From JBPOIS01 sp052034295 (lineage in GTDB: Bacteria > Pseudomonadota > Gammaproteobacteria > Pseudomonadales > Moraxellaceae), in assembly GCA_052034295.1 (NCBI GenBank), contig JBPOIS010000143.1:1-5693 (forward strand): 5,693 nucleotides of DNA, in the 5' to 3' direction. This document shows, one piece after another, positions 5,496-5,693 of this stretch (its first letter is position 1; every line of letters starts with the position of its first letter). Both the position numbers and the translations under genes were made by a program. The notes under the pieces were generated by a model. The model had not been told where the DNA came from, searched no databases, and worked only from the letters and a program-made list of their open reading frames with translations.

Positions 5496-5693
5496 ATGCG
5501 GATTATTTTGCTCGGGCCACCGGGAGCCGGCAAAGGCACTCAGGCGCAACTGATTTGCCAGCGCTACAACATTCCCCAGATCTCGACCGGGGACATGCTG
5601 CGTGCAGCCATTCGCCAGGGCACCGAGCTGGGTCTGCAGGCCAAATCCGTCATGGACGCTGGCGGGCTGGTGTCGGATGAGCTGATCATCGGG
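5496..5693 (+). CDS. adk: Adenylate kinase, N-terminal part (runs off the window)
   Basis: Adenylate kinase interconverts ATP + AMP and 2 ADP in the cytoplasm and is essential for nucleotide balance. The first 66 codons are present, out of about 215 expected for the family. The P-loop GPPGAGKGT is at residues 7-15. The AMP-binding region begins QISTGDMLRAA (28-38), including the conserved Thr31 and Arg36 positions, and reaches LVSDELIIG at the window edge. AGGGGA (5483-5488) lies 7 bases before the ATG, giving a clear start. It has its own promoter and is not functionally tied to the ccm genes. The sequence is closest, from memory, to Acinetobacter-type Adk (GPPGAGKGTQAQLIC, then RYNIPQISTGDMLRAAIR), which is my main hint about the host lineage. 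Confidence 0.97.
   Translation, partial: MRIILLGPPGAGKGTQAQLICQRYNIPQISTGDMLRAAIRQGTELGLQAKSVMDAGGLVSDELIIG

Overview
The window looks like chromosomal DNA from a GC-rich proteobacterium. The start of adenylate kinase (MRIILLGPPGAGKGTQAQ, then a run ending VSDELIIG) resembles, from memory, the Acinetobacter/Moraxellaceae form. The GC-rich codon use would fit a high-GC relative rather than Acinetobacter itself. This placement is an inference from one short protein fragment. All recognised genes are on the + strand.

Layout. Bases 1-119 are the last 38 codons of a membrane protein, probably of the DUF445 family. Bases 120-922 hold no convincing gene. They contain a degenerate tandem repeat: two copies of a roughly 200-bp core (171-378 and 529-737), each with a hairpin of the form CCTACTTTTG...CAAAAGTRGG. 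Unit 1 also carries a 104-base segment with its own hairpin, and a partial third unit begins near 751. Bases 923-5347 are a tight four-gene cytochrome c maturation (System I) operon, ccmF-ccmG-ccmH-ccmI. Each stop overlaps the next start by 4 bases (ATGA, ATGA, GTGA). A strong hairpin without a U-tract follows ccmI. A sigma70-like promoter then precedes adk, whose first 66 codons end the window.

How the genes work together. CcmF is the heme-lyase core in the inner membrane. CcmG and CcmH are periplasm-facing thiol proteins that keep the apocytochrome CXXCH cysteines reduced. CcmI is the TPR chaperone that holds apocytochrome c for the lyase. The other half of the pathway (ccmA-E: heme export and the heme chaperone CcmE) is not directly upstream, so it must lie elsewhere if the pathway is complete. 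adk appears to be a separate transcription unit.

I found no sign of an undescribed multi-gene system. The least explained part is the repeat tract between the DUF445-like gene and ccmF. It behaves like a dispersed, structured, non-coding repeat: differences between copies show no codon-position bias, while the hairpin pairing is kept.
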